A DNA stretch of 64,000 nucleotides, taken from assembly GCA_030248135.1 (NCBI GenBank), contig JASANC010001067.1, positions 1-64,000 of the forward strand, read 5' to 3'. Made by a program: the position numbers and the translations under genes. The notes under the pieces were generated by a model. The model was given only the letters and a program-made list of their open reading frames with translations, made no database searches and was not told the DNA's origin. The stretch is from Theristus sp. LFF4_11. Its lineage: Eukaryota > Nematoda > Chromadorea > Monhysterida > Xyalidae. Positions 11,702-24,457 of the stretch are shown one piece after another (within the stretch, counting starts at the first letter, position 1; the number at the start of each line of letters is the position of its first letter).

Positions 11702-13046
11702 GCTACATGGTATGATCGATGCTGAAATCAGCGAAGACAGTTATCAAGTCAAATACCTGGTATTCACAGCCAACCAAAGAGCTGCTGACGAAAATGAATT
11801 TTGGTTCGCAATAACTAACAAAGTCAGCAAAAACGCGATATTAAATGATGGAAAAGATTCGTAAATGTTGTTTTCAAAAATAAAATTCATGGATTTTAAA
11901 AAGGAGATGCAAATAACGAAATGCCAACAGGGGCAGCTTGCTGTAAAAATTACTGAAATTGCTACGACTTTCAAAAAAGCAGAAGCAATTACGGTAATCA
12001 CACATCAACGTTACTGAATATTAATTTAGATTCGAACAGCGAGTTAAAGCAGTTTAAAATTAAACATAAACAATATTAAAGTATCAAAATTTCACGAAAG
12101 GTCCCGGGCTGCAGGCACGGGTCAAATTGCTAGTTGCGGTTCTGGTCGAAGAAACTGTTTTTTCTTGTTTTCCAAACGCCCAGACGTTCCGAAACAAAAC
12201 AGAAAAGTTAAAAAAACTACATGGCGTTATTCGCAAGCAAACACGTCTTATAAATAACGCGGATGCTGAAAAGCATGCTGATTTTGCTCTGAGGTTTTCG
12301 TGTAGCATTTACAATGTACGTGTCCGCAGTCGCAGCGCCATCCTTCGCGGGTCGAATTTGATTACATCTAGAATTTGTCTTATGTACAGATACATATTGC
12401 ACGTCTGAAAATATATGCGACGAAAATCGTAAAAATTTGCATACATACAGTACAATGGGCACCGCACATAAAATTTCTGACCAGGGAATAAGCCTTTAGC
12501 TGCCATAAGCGCCTGTAATTTAGCACATCCAAAAACATTGGGAGCGGGCTGCGGTGCAGATATGAAAACGTGCGGGTACTAGGCATGCAGGGCGGAAAAA
12601 TGGGCAAATTTTTCGCGCAAACTATATTTTTTCTACTTTTCTGCGGTTTCAGCTGCTACTGCAGTTGAGGACAACACGCGGTCACGCCAAGCAAGAATAG
12701 CATTGCCTGGTGGTGGAGAAGTGTCCACATACCCGAGAACGAAAATGTCACCACCGGATTTTCTGCGAGACCAAGAACACGGCGCTGTTGTTTTTGACAC
12801 AATAAAACAAAATTAGATCGCAGGTTCTTGTGGCTACTCACTCCGCAAAAAGGTGAACCAACGCTTACGCAACCTTTGCTCAGCCAGCATATACAACAGA
12901 CACCAGTATCAGTATTGTTGGCAATACCTGTTAGAGCATGCCAGTAAGCTAAATAAAACTGCGCATTTGTCACGAGCGAGCTGATATAACTGTGGTGAGC
13001 ATTATCCGGCTGGTGGGAGACCGAAGTGCTGAGTCACCGTGCCACG
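11702..13046. other. Intergenic, nothing firmly supported
   Basis: Several overlapping open frames occur at 12084-12973 on both strands but none has family features or a convincing exon structure. If 13209-13350 is a real first exon, its downstream exons on the minus strand would have to lie here or further left; none was recognised. Confidence 0.4.
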
Positions 13047-13166
13047 ATCAACAGTAATCAACAGTAATCAACAGCGATCAACAGTAATCAACAGTAATCA
13101 ACAGCGATCAACAGTAATCAACAGTAATCAACAGTAATCAACAGCGATCAACAGTAATCAACAGTA
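13047..13166. repeat. 10-bp tandem repeat, 12 units
   Basis: The unit ATCAACAGTA alternates with the variant ATCAACAGCG. The order is TA, TA, CG, TA, TA, CG, TA, TA, TA, CG, TA, TA, which suggests expansion of a 30-bp higher-order unit. Confidence 0.95.
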
Positions 13167-13208
13167 AAACAAAAGTAATGAAAAAGGTGAGCAAAACCAC
13201 ATACACAC

Positions 13209-13350
13209 CATCCGTGAGATTAGTGAGCGTCGTGTCCGTGTTCTCATCAGCCTCATCGTCAAGCGTCTCCACGAGCGATGCGGACGCGACGCCGTCAGCC
13301 AGGCGCACGCGCATCAGTTTCTTCTTGTTGCCCTTCACACGGCTGCCCAT
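13209..13350 (-). CDS. Candidate first coding exon, unknown protein (47 codons + 1 nt)
   Basis: Read on the minus strand, ATG at 13350-13348 has the context CACCATGGGC, a near-ideal animal start. The peptide opens MGSRVKGNKKKLMRVRLADG and continues with acidic and Thr-rich residues. A plausible donor GATG|GTGTAT ends it at 13209. Codons are GC-richer than the flanks. Reading past the donor gives a hydrophobic stretch that runs into the 10-bp repeat and stops, so a short single-exon type II membrane protein is the alternative. Function is unknown. Confidence 0.4.
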
Positions 13351-14319
13351 GGTGATGCGACTCCTTTTGTTGCGGTATGATGAATGCGTATACACTTTCA
13401 GTAATATCAATTTGTATGTGCGGTTCCGTGGACAATCCTCTGCAATGAAAACGGTGTTTGATTATATCTGCAGGCAGTTTGGTTTTTTTTTGATTGAAAT
13501 AATGCGCGCGTAAAACAGCACAGAGTTACAGGCTCTGAAGACAGAAAAAATGCCACGGTTTTACATGCAACTGTCTTCATGGGGTTTCTGCGGTGCCACC
13601 CCCTAGCAGACGATTTGGGGGGGGGGGGGTTCGTGGGTTATAAGGACATCCCAGGAAATTGAATTTTTTTTTATTTGCTCCAGCTATCACACTCAAAAGT
13701 TGCCAAAATGCAATTCCAAAATTCCAAAATCATGCCCAAAATCCATTTAAAAATTTAAAAAAACTGCTGAATTTCAACAACTTCTTAAACTTTGGCCCAA
13801 ATATTGGTGTTGAATAATATTTTAACCGGGAATAAATCTTGGAATGTATTTTTTCATTGTTTTTGTGCCGGTTTAGGCAATTATGCAAGACTTTACATAC
13901 GGTATCATTTTTCGCAGCTTTTTTGCTGAAACTACATGTATGTACATACAATGTACATTTGTACATACACATGTGCTGATGATGCCCCACAACAACACAA
14001 TGTGTGTGGTGTTCTGGCGCACATTTTTTTGCATTCTCATGAACATAATTGACATTAAAAAAGTTATTGGGCGCTGATGTAGTGGAAAACCACGTGCCTC
14101 AAAAATAAATGGCATGAACGCGAAATGTGCTTCATGAACTGGTGCCAGCTCCTCCCAATAGGGTTAAAACGGTGCCCGCGAAAGAAAATAAAGTGCCGAA
14201 GCTGTGAACTGAAAAACTATCCTACAAAAAACGAATGGAATGCATGGAAAAATGTGACACTAAAATGGTCTGCGAGACAAAATGGTCGGCGAAACTTCCA
14301 GTAATCCGTTTTTTATGTA

Positions 14320-14635
14320 CAGAGTGGGTCAAAAAACTATCGAACTTCAAATGGCTTTATCTCACGTCTGGTTAGGTATGAGGCTGAAATTACGCAGAAC
14401 TAAGGTTGCATTTTTTATATTTTTGATAGTTTTTGTATCATTTGATCTTTTTTAAGTCTTATTGATCACTTTTTCAAAACAGTATAAAAACGAACAAATA
14501 AAAAAGAAAAACTATTGAAAACAGTATTTATAAAATACAAACCAGTTCTGCAAATATTCTAAATTGCAGACCTATACCTCTTACAAGGCGCGAGATACAG
14601 AAGTTGAAATCCGGTAGTTTTTTTGGCTCACCCTG
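14320..14635. mobile_element. Mariner-like MITE, 316 bp
   Basis: The ends read CAGAGTGGGTCAAAAAACTA and, inverted, CAGGGTGAGCCAAAAAAACT, flanked by TA (14318-14319 and 14636-14637). AACTTC motifs follow inside each end. The interior is AT-rich and partly self-complementary, with no open reading frame of note. The CAGGGTG start and TA duplication fit the Tc1/mariner group. Confidence 0.82.
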
Positions 14636-14637
14636 TA

Positions 14638-17490
14638 TTTTTGTTAACATTGGTTTAACAGCAACAGTTGTCAGAATTTTTGATGTGGTTTCTGACACGT
14701 ATTTCCAAAAAAATGATCCACAGTAACTGTTAGAAATCTTTGAATTTTGATTTTCAGATATAGTATAGCTCTGGCAGACCCAAAGAGGCGACTATATTTG
14801 CTCAGAATTTGCGTTACAAATAAATGCGTAACAAATAATCTGTATGATTTTTGATTGAGTTATGATTGGACTTGTTATTGAATTTAAAATTACACGCGGA
14901 CAGAATTTTCGGGGTTATGCAGTTGAGAACTGGCAAGAGACACTTTTTTGGCAGAAAATGACTGTTAGGTATTACACAAAGATGAAAATCTTTGGGACTC
15001 TCTTATTTCACTGCTTGCCAATGGGACCCAGACAAATTCCCAAAGATTTTCTTAATGGTGAGAAAAACGACGCAGTTTTTTCTCGTAAATTGTTCACATT
15101 GTGAAGAACGCAATGCTGAAGTTCGGTTCTTCAGAAATTTTGTTTTCACTGTCACTGTTTTCACTCTCTGTCACTCCATAGAACCAACGACAATAAAACG
15201 TGCGTTTTGACACAAGCCATGAATTTTCAAAGCCATAGAAAGCCACACACTTTCAAATATGTCAATCAATAATAAAATGCATTTTGCATTTCAAGGTAAT
15301 AAAGCGCTGGAGAGTTTGCATGGAACAAAAAATCCAACCAAGGTGTGTTAGAACGTCAAAGCTCCAGTAAACTCATGAGCGACATTGGCATAGTTCTGCG
15401 CAGGCTTACCAAAGCGACGCACACAGCAGCAACACATCAGACAAACCTGATTGGCTTTTCACCTTGTACTGAGGCTGTGTTTATAATTGCCAGGCTAATC
15501 AGAGAGAAAAGCTTTTCTGATTGAAAAGCAGATGTTACTGATACATACAATGTACAAAGGTACGTAAATTGCACTAATGCATAAATGTCAAAACGTATTT
15601 CAAATGACAGACCGCGCGACAGACGCTGAATGAAAAACGCAACGAAACTGAAACAACAATGTTCCTGATGCATAAAACACTGGATTGACGCGCGGGTACG
15701 GAAAACGGTTACCATTTGGTCTCGACACGATTTATGCTGACGGTTCACATAACATGTATGATTATCATACATATCAGGACAAGGAGCAAAGAAACAAAAT
15801 CGCTTTCAAGAAACGAGGCAACGTTGCTCCATGTTGAACATTCGTTTCCACTGTCAACCAGCGACGGTGACACGCGGTGTCGCGTTTCGAAACCTACACA
15901 CGGAACAAAACAGTACGGTCTTGGATATAGTTTTTTCTGTCAGTCTAATGGGTTAAGTTACAACAAATATATCGAAATGTAACTGATTATGTACATACAT
16001 ACAACTCGCTCTTATGGTGACACAATGGTTTCCAGAGGCTTGTAAATAACAAAACATGTGATCACAATGAAACAAACGCATACGGATATTCAGCCTCAGC
16101 GGATGCCAGTACAATAGCACAATTCATTTTTTTCTACCGTTTTGAGTCTTGACACGATGATATTTGTGAAATTGTAGCACAATTGTGAAAAATTGTTGAA
16201 ATTCTTTGTTTTTTTAGTTTCACGTCCCCATGTTTCATGACTTATTTTTACTTGGACTATCATGTGTGTAGATGATGCTAACACTCAACACGGGGTCATT
16301 GCGTGGTTGTTTTTTCTAGACCGGGTGTTTTGTACATAGATTTACAAAGTTGATTGGTAGTTTCCACCTACTTGTAAAAAGTTCAGATGCATTTTTTCTG
16401 TGAATCTTTCTTCAAACAACCGTTCCTCTTGTCAAGTTCTTGAAGTTAACTGCCAATCATACCAAAACGGCATTCATGAAAGCAGTATTTAGTCAATGCG
16501 TTATGAATGCCGCTTATAACAACAAGTCTTTCTGTAATACGGTACAAACCGTATCTTTGTGTGGACTGGGTATTTTGGTAATTTTGACGGTAAAAAAGAC
16601 CGGGAACCCCGATTCGTGTATGTTTCAGTGCGTTTATTTTCTGCTTTTTCAGTGCGATCAAGTGAAAATGCGACGATGATAGCCATAAACTCTACGTTTG
16701 CATGAGCCATGAGTTCATTAGTTTGATCAGTTTAACATTTATCCAAACACGCGCGAGAATGCCCAGAAATGTTGTTGATTTGTTGCGTATCATTTTTGTG
16801 TGTCCGAAAGTTCTGAACTTTTTATTCGAGCTAAGTTCCATTGTGGAGTGTTGCAGAAACTGAAGTGAAAAAGTCCAAACTGACATGGAAAAAGCAGAAT
16901 TCACTGTGGTGGCATTATGTATCTCACCACCCTGGCTGAACAAAAAAAAGCAGACAAACAAACAGTAGAAGCACAATTGATCAGTCAAGCAACATACAGT
17001 TACTGGTAATGTGGGCGTTGCTTTTGGAACTTCACCACAAAATGCCATTGTGTTTTCTTCGATTGAGTTGAAACGAAAAGTGAAAAACGGCATTCATCTA
17101 CTGAATTGGAATGCAACACGACAAAAAAATTACCAAAGTCCATACGATGGTCGCTTGCCAAAAGGGCCTGCCATACTGACATACCATTCTCGATGCCATT
17201 CAGCGAGCAATGCCTCAAAGCATACCGTTACCAAACACAGAATGACTTCATGGGCAATGACAGGCACTTTCACAGCGGATATGCCAGTTGGTTTTGTATT
17301 GCTTCGAATTTGGCCCTATTAGCGTGTTGGACAACATCAATCAGATCAGAGAGACACAGAAACAACAAAAGTTGAACTTTCGCGAAATTCAAATCCAAAT
17401 GATGCCAAGTAAAAACGTACTTTATAAAATAATACACTCACATGAAAAATGCGATTTTTATAGCAAGTAAGAAAAAAGTGAGTGTTGTGC
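14638..17490. other. Intergenic, nothing recognised
   Basis: Only short overlapping open frames were seen, none with family motifs. This is the 3' flank of the ion-channel gene, whose stop codon is at 17491-17493. No clear polyadenylation signal was assigned. Confidence 0.5.
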
Positions 17491-20400
17491 TCAGTGTTGC
17501 GGGTGCGACACGACAAAATACCAGACGGTCACGGCGGCGTTCAGAATCGTGAACAGCACTGCGAACAGAATGTCCAGCCGGAAGCAGAAGCGAATGGCGC
17601 GCATCGTCCGTCGCTCATCGCGTTCACGCTGCCTCAGCTGCTGCTCGACCAGCTGCACGGAACGGCCGATCTGTGCGAGCAAGTCGTGCGCGACGCCGAC
17701 CGGCTGCAGGATATGAGCAATAAACGAAAACAAAATTAGTGAAATGTGCACGAGAATTAGACTAATGTGGAATTGTGTGGAGTTTTCCAACCTCTGTGAG
17801 TGTATTTGTACATCTGCTGCCTTAGCCAGGCGGGCCATTACATCTGACCGCAGATCTATGCGCGCATTGATTCGCAGACCGAAAAGAAAACCGGATACCT
17901 TAAATTTTTGCTCGTAGTAATTTTCGTTGTTTTCGGAACGATGTGTGTAAGTGGCAGGCGCTGTTTTGATAAATTCCACCTGCAAGGAATTTTGTTCAAT
18001 ATTGTTCACATTATATTGATGCGTTCTCCGGAGGCCGGTGTGGTCTTTGTTTGCCTGTAATCTGTGCGTGATTATTAGAAACAGTGAAAATATTCGAAGA
18101 AAAAGGGTGTGTAGATGCAAATAAAAAAGTACGAGGCCACATGTACACTAGAACAAACTTCATCGGTAACGGCTCGCTTCTGGCAGACGCACACAGCACG
18201 CATCGCCCAGACCGGCACACGGAAACCAAATTGGGCGCTTGACTGAATAACACAACAAGAAAAGATCATCAAAATGTAAGAACTAATAACCGTTTTTTCT
18301 GAAAATTGTGTTTTGTGAGAGTTAACAAAAACATGATCACCGGTTTGAACGTTTTTTTTACCTGAACGTACATGACACCAACGGCGACCAGGGTCGCCAC
18401 GCAGACAATGACCATTTGGCTGAGCACGTAGCTGCCTGCAAGTTTGCATTATTTTACTGGCTGTTTTATTTTCTGAGCTCCGGTGAAATTGTGCTTGCCT
18501 TGCACACTTGAATGACTAAACTACCAATACACACACACCACTTATGATCTTTTATTTCGGTCGCGACACTCAATGAGCGCACACAGAGGTAAACAGTGTT
18601 ACACATGACGCGGGAATTCAAAAGTGATCCTAGTCCCCAAAGTAGGGCCGGGTCACTTAAGGCTAGTTGGTACATATGGTATTGTCATACAAAAAAAACT
18701 GAAATTAGTCACCTTTCTTACGCCGGCACACGCATTTGAGTCGCAGATTCTCAAAAATTGCTAACAGATCAATTGCACGAATTTCGCCTATCGTTAAGGA
18801 AACGATGTGTTTGTTGTTTGTTTGCTTCCGTGTGATATTCGTATCGCGCGGTGACGCGCGCCACAAAATCAGAGGACACACTAACCGAGCAGTGGGAACG
18901 ATTTATCCGACTTTGGCATCAGGTCATTCACGATCATCAGCACGACGGACATGGCAAGCGAGCCGGTCAAGCCGAGTGTGATACGCTCCGTTCGCTCGTG
19001 CAGCGCGTTCGACGGCGAGAAGATGCCGATGATTGACAGCGTCGTGATCAGCACCGTTGGAACCACCTGCCAATACATGTTGTTGCAGACACGCTGCGAA
19101 AAAAAACGATGCGCGTTTTTGCGCGATCGAAACGTGTACAGTATAGCCGAAAAAATAAGGCAGTACTTGTATTTTCTATCAAGACGGGATCAGTCGCAGA
19201 CGAGGAGTTGTATTTTTCAAGAATGCTGAGATCATTTCTATTCGTGTGTAATCTGATCGATGCCACGGGTTGTCCGAAAGGTTTGCCACAGACAGCGTGG
19301 TACACCACCGTTTTATCCTCTTCTTTAACCTAAGACATTTTTTTGAGACAGACGTGCCAAAAGGACCTTAAAGACACGAAAAGAACCCCTTTAAACCCGA
19401 CTCGGCAAAAGTTTTGTTTTGTGCTTCGTAAACAATTTGAATGAACAGCCAAGCACGAACCAGCGCCAGCAAATAGAACATTGCTTTTCTTTTGATTTTC
19501 ATTGTGAACGTGATCACGTCGAAGCTGATTGTGGCGCCGTCAGCGATTTGCGTTTTCGTGTAGTCGTACGACAGCAGCTCCCATTCTGAAATCTAATGTT
19601 CGAATAACAATGTTGTGCGGATGTACTGCTGCGAACTGGAGATATACGTCCCAAATGTTGCGGCCAGTCAACTGCGGCCAGGCAGGTTTATGTAGGCAGG
19701 CCAGCGGCGACGTACGATGTATGGCCTTTATGTACTTTATGTTTCAGGAAACCGGGGGCACAAAAGTTTCACGCCCTAAGGAAAACCGCCACAACCGAAC
19801 CAAACCCGTAAAACGTCAGCACACGGCGGCGAAGTGTCTACCGTAACCTAATTTTGAATTCCGTGAAACATTTTCCTATCCCCGTGTGCAGACGCATTGA
19901 GTCCCGGAACCAAAAAAAAAGATAATACGAACGATGTACGGCCTTTACGCAACTGCGCGGCGTTGCTCCGGCAAGGTTCTCATCAGCAGTAGTCACCGAT
20001 ACCCGTTGGGTATCCACCGATACCCGTTGGGTATGCCGGAAGAATGCAAGGAATTCACCAAACAAGTGTTCACCGTGAACCTGAGCTCTCCTGGTAGAAG
20101 CCGAGGTAGCCATGTGGCGACGGGTACGGATCCACCCGGATCTCATCGGCCGGGTACTCCCAGCTGACAAACGAAACATTGCAGCTCTGTTCGTCGTATG
20201 GGAACTCCTGCGCGTCGATGTTGCAGTAGATGTCGATGATGTCGTTCAACGAATAGCGAACCGTCCCATCGTGCTGCACGCTGCAGAAGTCAATCACGGT
20301 GTTCGCTATCTCCGACGTCAACCTGCCATGAAGAACACCATTCTATATTTTCACCTTTGATTTTGGTCCCGAGACTCAATGCGCGCATAGACATTTCATG

Positions 20401-21616
20401 CAAAAAGGACGCAGTAATTCAAAATCGCCAAAAGTACCCTGAACAGGGCCGAAACGCTCATCAGGCGATTTTTAGTTGCCACATAAACAATTGAAACAGT
20501 TTCTTTTCCACGTCTCTGTACATGAGTCCATATTGAGTCGCAGAACCTAAAAAATGATATTAGTAAAGTCTTGCATATATAAGGTTCCCTTGTGAAAAAT
20601 TGAAAACTTTGGAAAAAACGTGGAATTTGCGTGACGTCCTTATACGTGGAAGTAGCCTGAGTTTGCCTGCACAAAATGCATGCATCACGATTGTTAACTG
20701 CACGTGTGTGCAACCAACCAATCAGCAAGTTGTATATACATTGTATTTGCCAGATGGACTGTATAGAAGTTTAACTTCAACCTATTATTTTTGGCGCGGT
20801 GGCTCGATCGATACAGCCGCAATCAGTGTGCCACAGACACATTCAATTTGACTTGAATGCACAAATGTTAAAAAAAACTGTAGCATAGTTTAAATTATGT
20901 CACTAATTAGCTTTCCGCCTTAAAAAACTTTTTCTGACACCGACAACATGGAACGCTGTACCTACACTTCTATCATTGTTATATCAGGGATCCAAATGTG
21001 TGACACATCAAGAAGAAGCTTCGTTGTGCCGTTGTACTCGCTGGGGTCCCATCGAAGAAATGGATCATTCCAAAACTGTAATTGCCAAGGGCATAAAAGT
21101 TTTTTGTTCAAAGAATAAACATTTTGATTCTGAACACCGACCATTTGAAACCAACGCGATAGCACCACTCTCTGATCGCCTTCGTTCTGAAAAAAATATG
21201 CTTCTACAGTTTCGCTATCAATGTTCAAGAATGTGTTTTCAAGAAACTGAACACAGTTTTAGACGCAACCAGCACTTTCGCAATGGTCATGGGCCGCGCG
21301 CAACCGCGCGTGTGTGCCGGTGCACTGCGCACGGACGAAACCGGGATTTTTTGGCTTCACTTCACGACTATATGTGTTTATCCTTTTTCAGTACAAAGTC
21401 ACTGACCACGTCGAGGATGCCGTAAAGATTTGGCGACACTTTCACCACCGTCATTTCACCCGTGAACGACATTGGTCGAACGGATCGCTCATAATTCGTG
21501 AACAAATCGCGAAAAAGCTGATTCGTGACCGATGAGACGACTCGCGACGGTGTCGCTGATGTTGCAGTGCAGAAATTAACAAGCGACAACAACAACAGTA
21601 TCCGAACTGATGACAT
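17491..21616 (-). CDS. Nicotinic acetylcholine receptor-like Cys-loop channel subunit
   Basis: Exons (minus): 21616-21407, 21186-21142, 21075-20966, 20322-20081, 19585-19461, 19066-18886, 18435-18362, 18242-18159, 18054-17491; all phases agree and give ~544 residues. It should sit in the plasma membrane as one subunit of a pentameric ligand-gated channel. The N-terminus is a signal peptide (MSSVRILLLLSLVNFCTATS). Two cysteines separated by 13 residues around EFPYDEQS form the Cys-loop, followed by FVSWEYP. FYLLAL|VVPTVLI begins TM1. TM2 (ERITLGLTGSLAMSVVLMIV) keeps Glu at -1' and Leu at 9', as in cation-selective receptors. Exon 7 is TM3, and TM4 ends near the C-terminus. No adjacent Cys-Cys pair is seen in the loop C region, so it looks non-alpha. 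The last exon is fully open, but an internal hydrophobic piece (~17708-17790) may be a small intron. MITEs fill several introns. Confidence 0.88.
18546..18740. mobile_element. MITE of family GACTCAATG, intronic copy
   Basis: The sequence shares TTTTAT(T)TCGGTC..GA(G/C)ACTCAATG, GACGCGGGAATTCAAAA, a CCGGGTCACTTAA block and a terminal GAGTCGCAGATTCT with copies at 38648-38850, 57905-58125 and ~20343-20545. It lies between exons 6 and 7 of the ion-channel gene. The GAGTC motifs near both ends are inverted relative to one another. Confidence 0.65.
19740..19925. mobile_element. MITE of family GACTCAATG, variant copy in intron
   Basis: The stretch contains GGCACAAAAGTTTCACGCCC, GGCGAAGTGTCTACCGTAA and GTGAAACATTTTCCTATCCC and ends GACGCATTGAGTCCCGG. 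It matches 36955-37110 in inverted orientation; that copy is in an intron of the OTULIN-like gene. It sits between exons 4 and 5 of the ion-channel gene. Confidence 0.65.
20343..20763. repeat. Cluster of three MITE fragments in one intron
   Basis: The fourth ion-channel exon's upstream intron holds, in order: a GACTCAATG-family copy (GGTCCCGAGACTCAATGCGC near 20355); a TACCGTAAAG-family fragment (GTAAAGTCTTGCATATATAA at ~20555); and the right half of a CAGTC-family MITE ending CAGATGGACTG at 20761, followed by TA. The left half of the last was not found, suggesting deletion or insertion of one element into another. Confidence 0.6.
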
Positions 21617-21839
21617 TATTCGAACGTATCGTTGCTGTGGCTGTGAAAACACATTATTTCCGAACGTTGACTTCAAGTTTTGGTGCTTGAATTACACTGA
21701 AACGGAACGCACCGAATAACACTTGAATAACACTGTATGTATGATTATTGATTGCCGTGCAAAACTTCGATTTTGTTACTGGTATTGAATTAATTTTTCA
21801 CGATCAGAATTGCGTTTTTATGCATGTCGTTTGCTGAGT

Positions 21840-22374
21840 ACAGGGTGTGACCCAAGTTTTTTTTTCAATTTGAAAAAAGTTTTTGTGAAAGTTCAGGGAC
21901 GAAATCTGCTCAGTTTTCTCTTAAACCTGGCTTCCAATCATCAGCGCTTTTCCGTTGGTTGGTAATATTTAGTTTTTAGAAAATGCTAAAACTCTATGGA
22001 GGTACTTGTTAGCCACTCTGCATTTTAGCCCTGCAACTGTAACAATGATCGGGAACCCCATGCAGAGCAGCCGTTTCCGTGTGCTTTTGTTTCCCGCCCT
22101 TTTCCAGTAGCAGTCAAGTGTGATGATGTGTGCATCCAGTTCGACATAATTTTATCAACACACTAGAATTTGATGCCAAGGTTTCTGGCTTTTCGCGTGA
22201 AAATATAATTAGAGAAAATTACGCTCAATGCGTATAATTGGAAAGGCGGAATATGACTAGAAAGTGCAAAAGTTGTGAGGTAAACAAAAACATAAAAAAT
22301 ATGAATCACGAATACAAGACGTCAGGCAAAGGTTTTAGTTTGAAACAGAGTTCAAACCTTGGAAGTTTTTTTCA
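21840..22374. other. Upstream flank of the ion-channel gene, solitary TIR-like motif
   Basis: TACAGGGTGTGACCCAAGTT at ~21839 resembles a mariner-type terminus, but no partner end was found nearby. The remainder holds no recognisable gene. It would contain the promoter of the minus-strand channel gene, but no core elements could be assigned with confidence. Confidence 0.35.
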
Positions 22375-22624
22375 GTTACAAATAGTGTTGTGTACCGAAG
22401 CGATTTTTTTTCGGTTTCGGTTGAGAAAATTTTTTGGTTTCGGTTTCGGTTTCGGTTTCGGTTGATAAAAAATTTCTTTTTCGGTTTCGGTTTCGGTTCG
22501 GTTACCGAGCATTGCACCTCTTCCGGTTTCGGTTTCGGTTACCGACAAAATATTTCATTTCGGTTCGGTTTCGGTTGATTTTCGGTTTCAAATGAAAAAG
22601 ATTGCTTGATCGATGGCGCATATA

Positions 22625-23027
22625 TGAAGTGTTCTGCCTTGGTGTGTGTGAATGGCTCACTGGACTGCCAACCGATCCGAGCTGCTGTGTGTGATGACCG
22701 GTGGACGACGTTGGGTTTTTTACTTTTACTTTACTTTTACTAAATTAAAACGACTTCACTTTTATTAAAACGACGACGAAAGACGATAGAAATAAAAAGA
22801 AACAAAATGGCACGAACGGCACATGCTGAACTCATAAAACACGGCACTTTTATAATGTACGAGAACAAATCAAAGAAAAATAGTTGAACAAAGATATAAG
22901 AAAAGTGTTGAGCATCTAGGAAAAAAGTAGATGAGCATTGGAAGTCAAGCGCTTTGTCAGAAACAGCTCACCGTAAACCCGGCTTTGTGTGAGAGTGCAG
23001 ACACGAAGGCTAAAGTAGGACATTACA
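22625..23027. repeat. Left LTR
   Basis: This repeat has TG...CA ends. It contains GTTGGGTTTTTTACTTTTAC and AAAACGACGACGAAAGACGA and lacks the extra GA present in the right copy. Confidence 0.85.
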
Positions 23028-24052
23028 GTACCCTACTCCCCCATACGGAGCGCCCTCGCGACGTCACTCTCCCTACGCAGCCGAGTGTCTGGTGCACTGC
23101 CTGACCTGGACACCTGCTTCCACTCATTTCAAAACTCCTAATTGCTCCAACTCAAACAGATAAACTGAAATTGAATCACTTGGAACTCGAACTCAGAAAA
23201 CAAAGACCAACAACTATCAAGTTCGAAAACCAAAAAAAACTGAACTGCCAAACTGAAAAACCTAAAAGCTATCCTGACAAAGAAAAACAAAACAAAACTA
23301 AACTGTCACGATGTGATCACGCACGGCAGTCGAATTGCGTCGAAAAAACCCAAAGAAAAACCCGCCAAAACTAAAAAATAGAAGAAAAAGCATTAAAACA
23401 GTTCACCCTCTCCCCACACTGAAAACGGGGGGTAAAACAAAACAAAAAAATCAAACAAATCTATTACAAATCAGCAGAAGACTGGCGCAACCTGCACTCT
23501 ACGTCGCAGTAACTGAGACCTTTAAATCAAAGAACCGTGGCTAAACAATAAAAACTTCCACTGCGCTTCACTGCGCCACAACCAAACTTCTCCTCACAGC
23601 CTTCTTCAGCACATCACCACAGCCAATCACGTTTTTGATCACGGAGGCCGTCCTCCGTTCGGTTTGAGTCTCGGAGACCGAAATAACTCCGAATCGGTTT
23701 GAGTCACGGAGACCGAAAAAAACTCCGACCAACCAATCTCCGCTGCGGCGTTCTGGCTTTCTCGAAAGCTGCCCTCGGCGAAACCCGGCCGTGCCATAGA
23801 TCGACGCCGTCTCAGCTCGTATGCCGCCACAACTCCAGCCACCGCGTCTCCGTTCCATGCGACGTTCTGCCAGCCACTGGTGCGCCCGCCACTCCGCTGA
23901 TCTGCCTCGGCGACACTCGACGACGCGTGAAGACGCGCAGCACGCCACCGCCTCTCGTCGATGCTGACCCTCCATGGCCTTTCTGCACTGGCCCTCCATG
24001 GCCTCGGTGCACGCGACGTCGCCACCCAGCATTGTCTCGGCGGGACCTCCAC

Positions 24053-24457
24053 TGAAGTGTTCTGCCTTGGTGTGTGTGAATGGCTCACTGGACTGCCAAC
24101 CGATCCGAGCTGCTGTGTGTGATGACCGGTGGACGACGTTGGGTTTTTTACTTTTACTTTACTTTTACTAAATTAAAACGACTTCACTTTTATTAAAACG
24201 ACGACGAAAGACGATAGAAATAAAAAGAAACAAAATGGCACGAACGGCACATGCTGAACTCATAAAACACGGCACTTTTATAATGTACGAGAACAAATCA
24301 AAGAAAAATAGTTGAACAAAGATATAAGAAAAGTGTTGAGCATCTAGGAAAAAAGTAGATGAGCATTGGAAGTCAAGCGCTTTGTCAGAAACAGCTCACC
24401 GTAAACCCGGCTTTGTGTGAGAGTGCAGACACGAAGGCTAAAGTAGGACATTACATA
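24053..24457. repeat. Right LTR
   Basis: This is the direct repeat of 22625-23027, two bases longer through a GA duplication in GTGTGAGAGAGTGC. Confidence 0.85.

Larger units (their letters stand above)
22625..24457. mobile_element. Non-autonomous LTR retrotransposon (TRIM-like), nested in the hAT element
   Basis: Two direct repeats, 22625-23027 (403 bp) and 24053-24457 (405 bp), start TGAAGTGTTC and end GGACATTACA. By eye they differ mainly by a 2-bp GA indel (near 22990 versus 24420), so insertion looks recent. A TATA tetranucleotide flanks both sides (22621-22624 and 24458-24461), fitting a 4-bp target duplication, though in AT-rich DNA that is weak. The ~1-kb interior has no gag or pol reading frame, no clear primer-binding site and no purine tract. 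Confidence 0.82.

Noticed and set aside
17708..17790. An extra transmembrane helix in the ion channel's intracellular loop
   Set aside because: It is open in frame and hydrophobic, but the family has no such helix. A small intron with a CTGCAG acceptor at 17708 is the likelier reading; kept only as an uncertainty.
23568..24088. Overlapping 149-154-codon minus-strand frames within the LTR element interior
   Set aside because: The Arg/Ala/Gly-rich translation of a GC-rich stretch has no zinc knuckle, protease or polymerase motif, so it was not called gag or pol.
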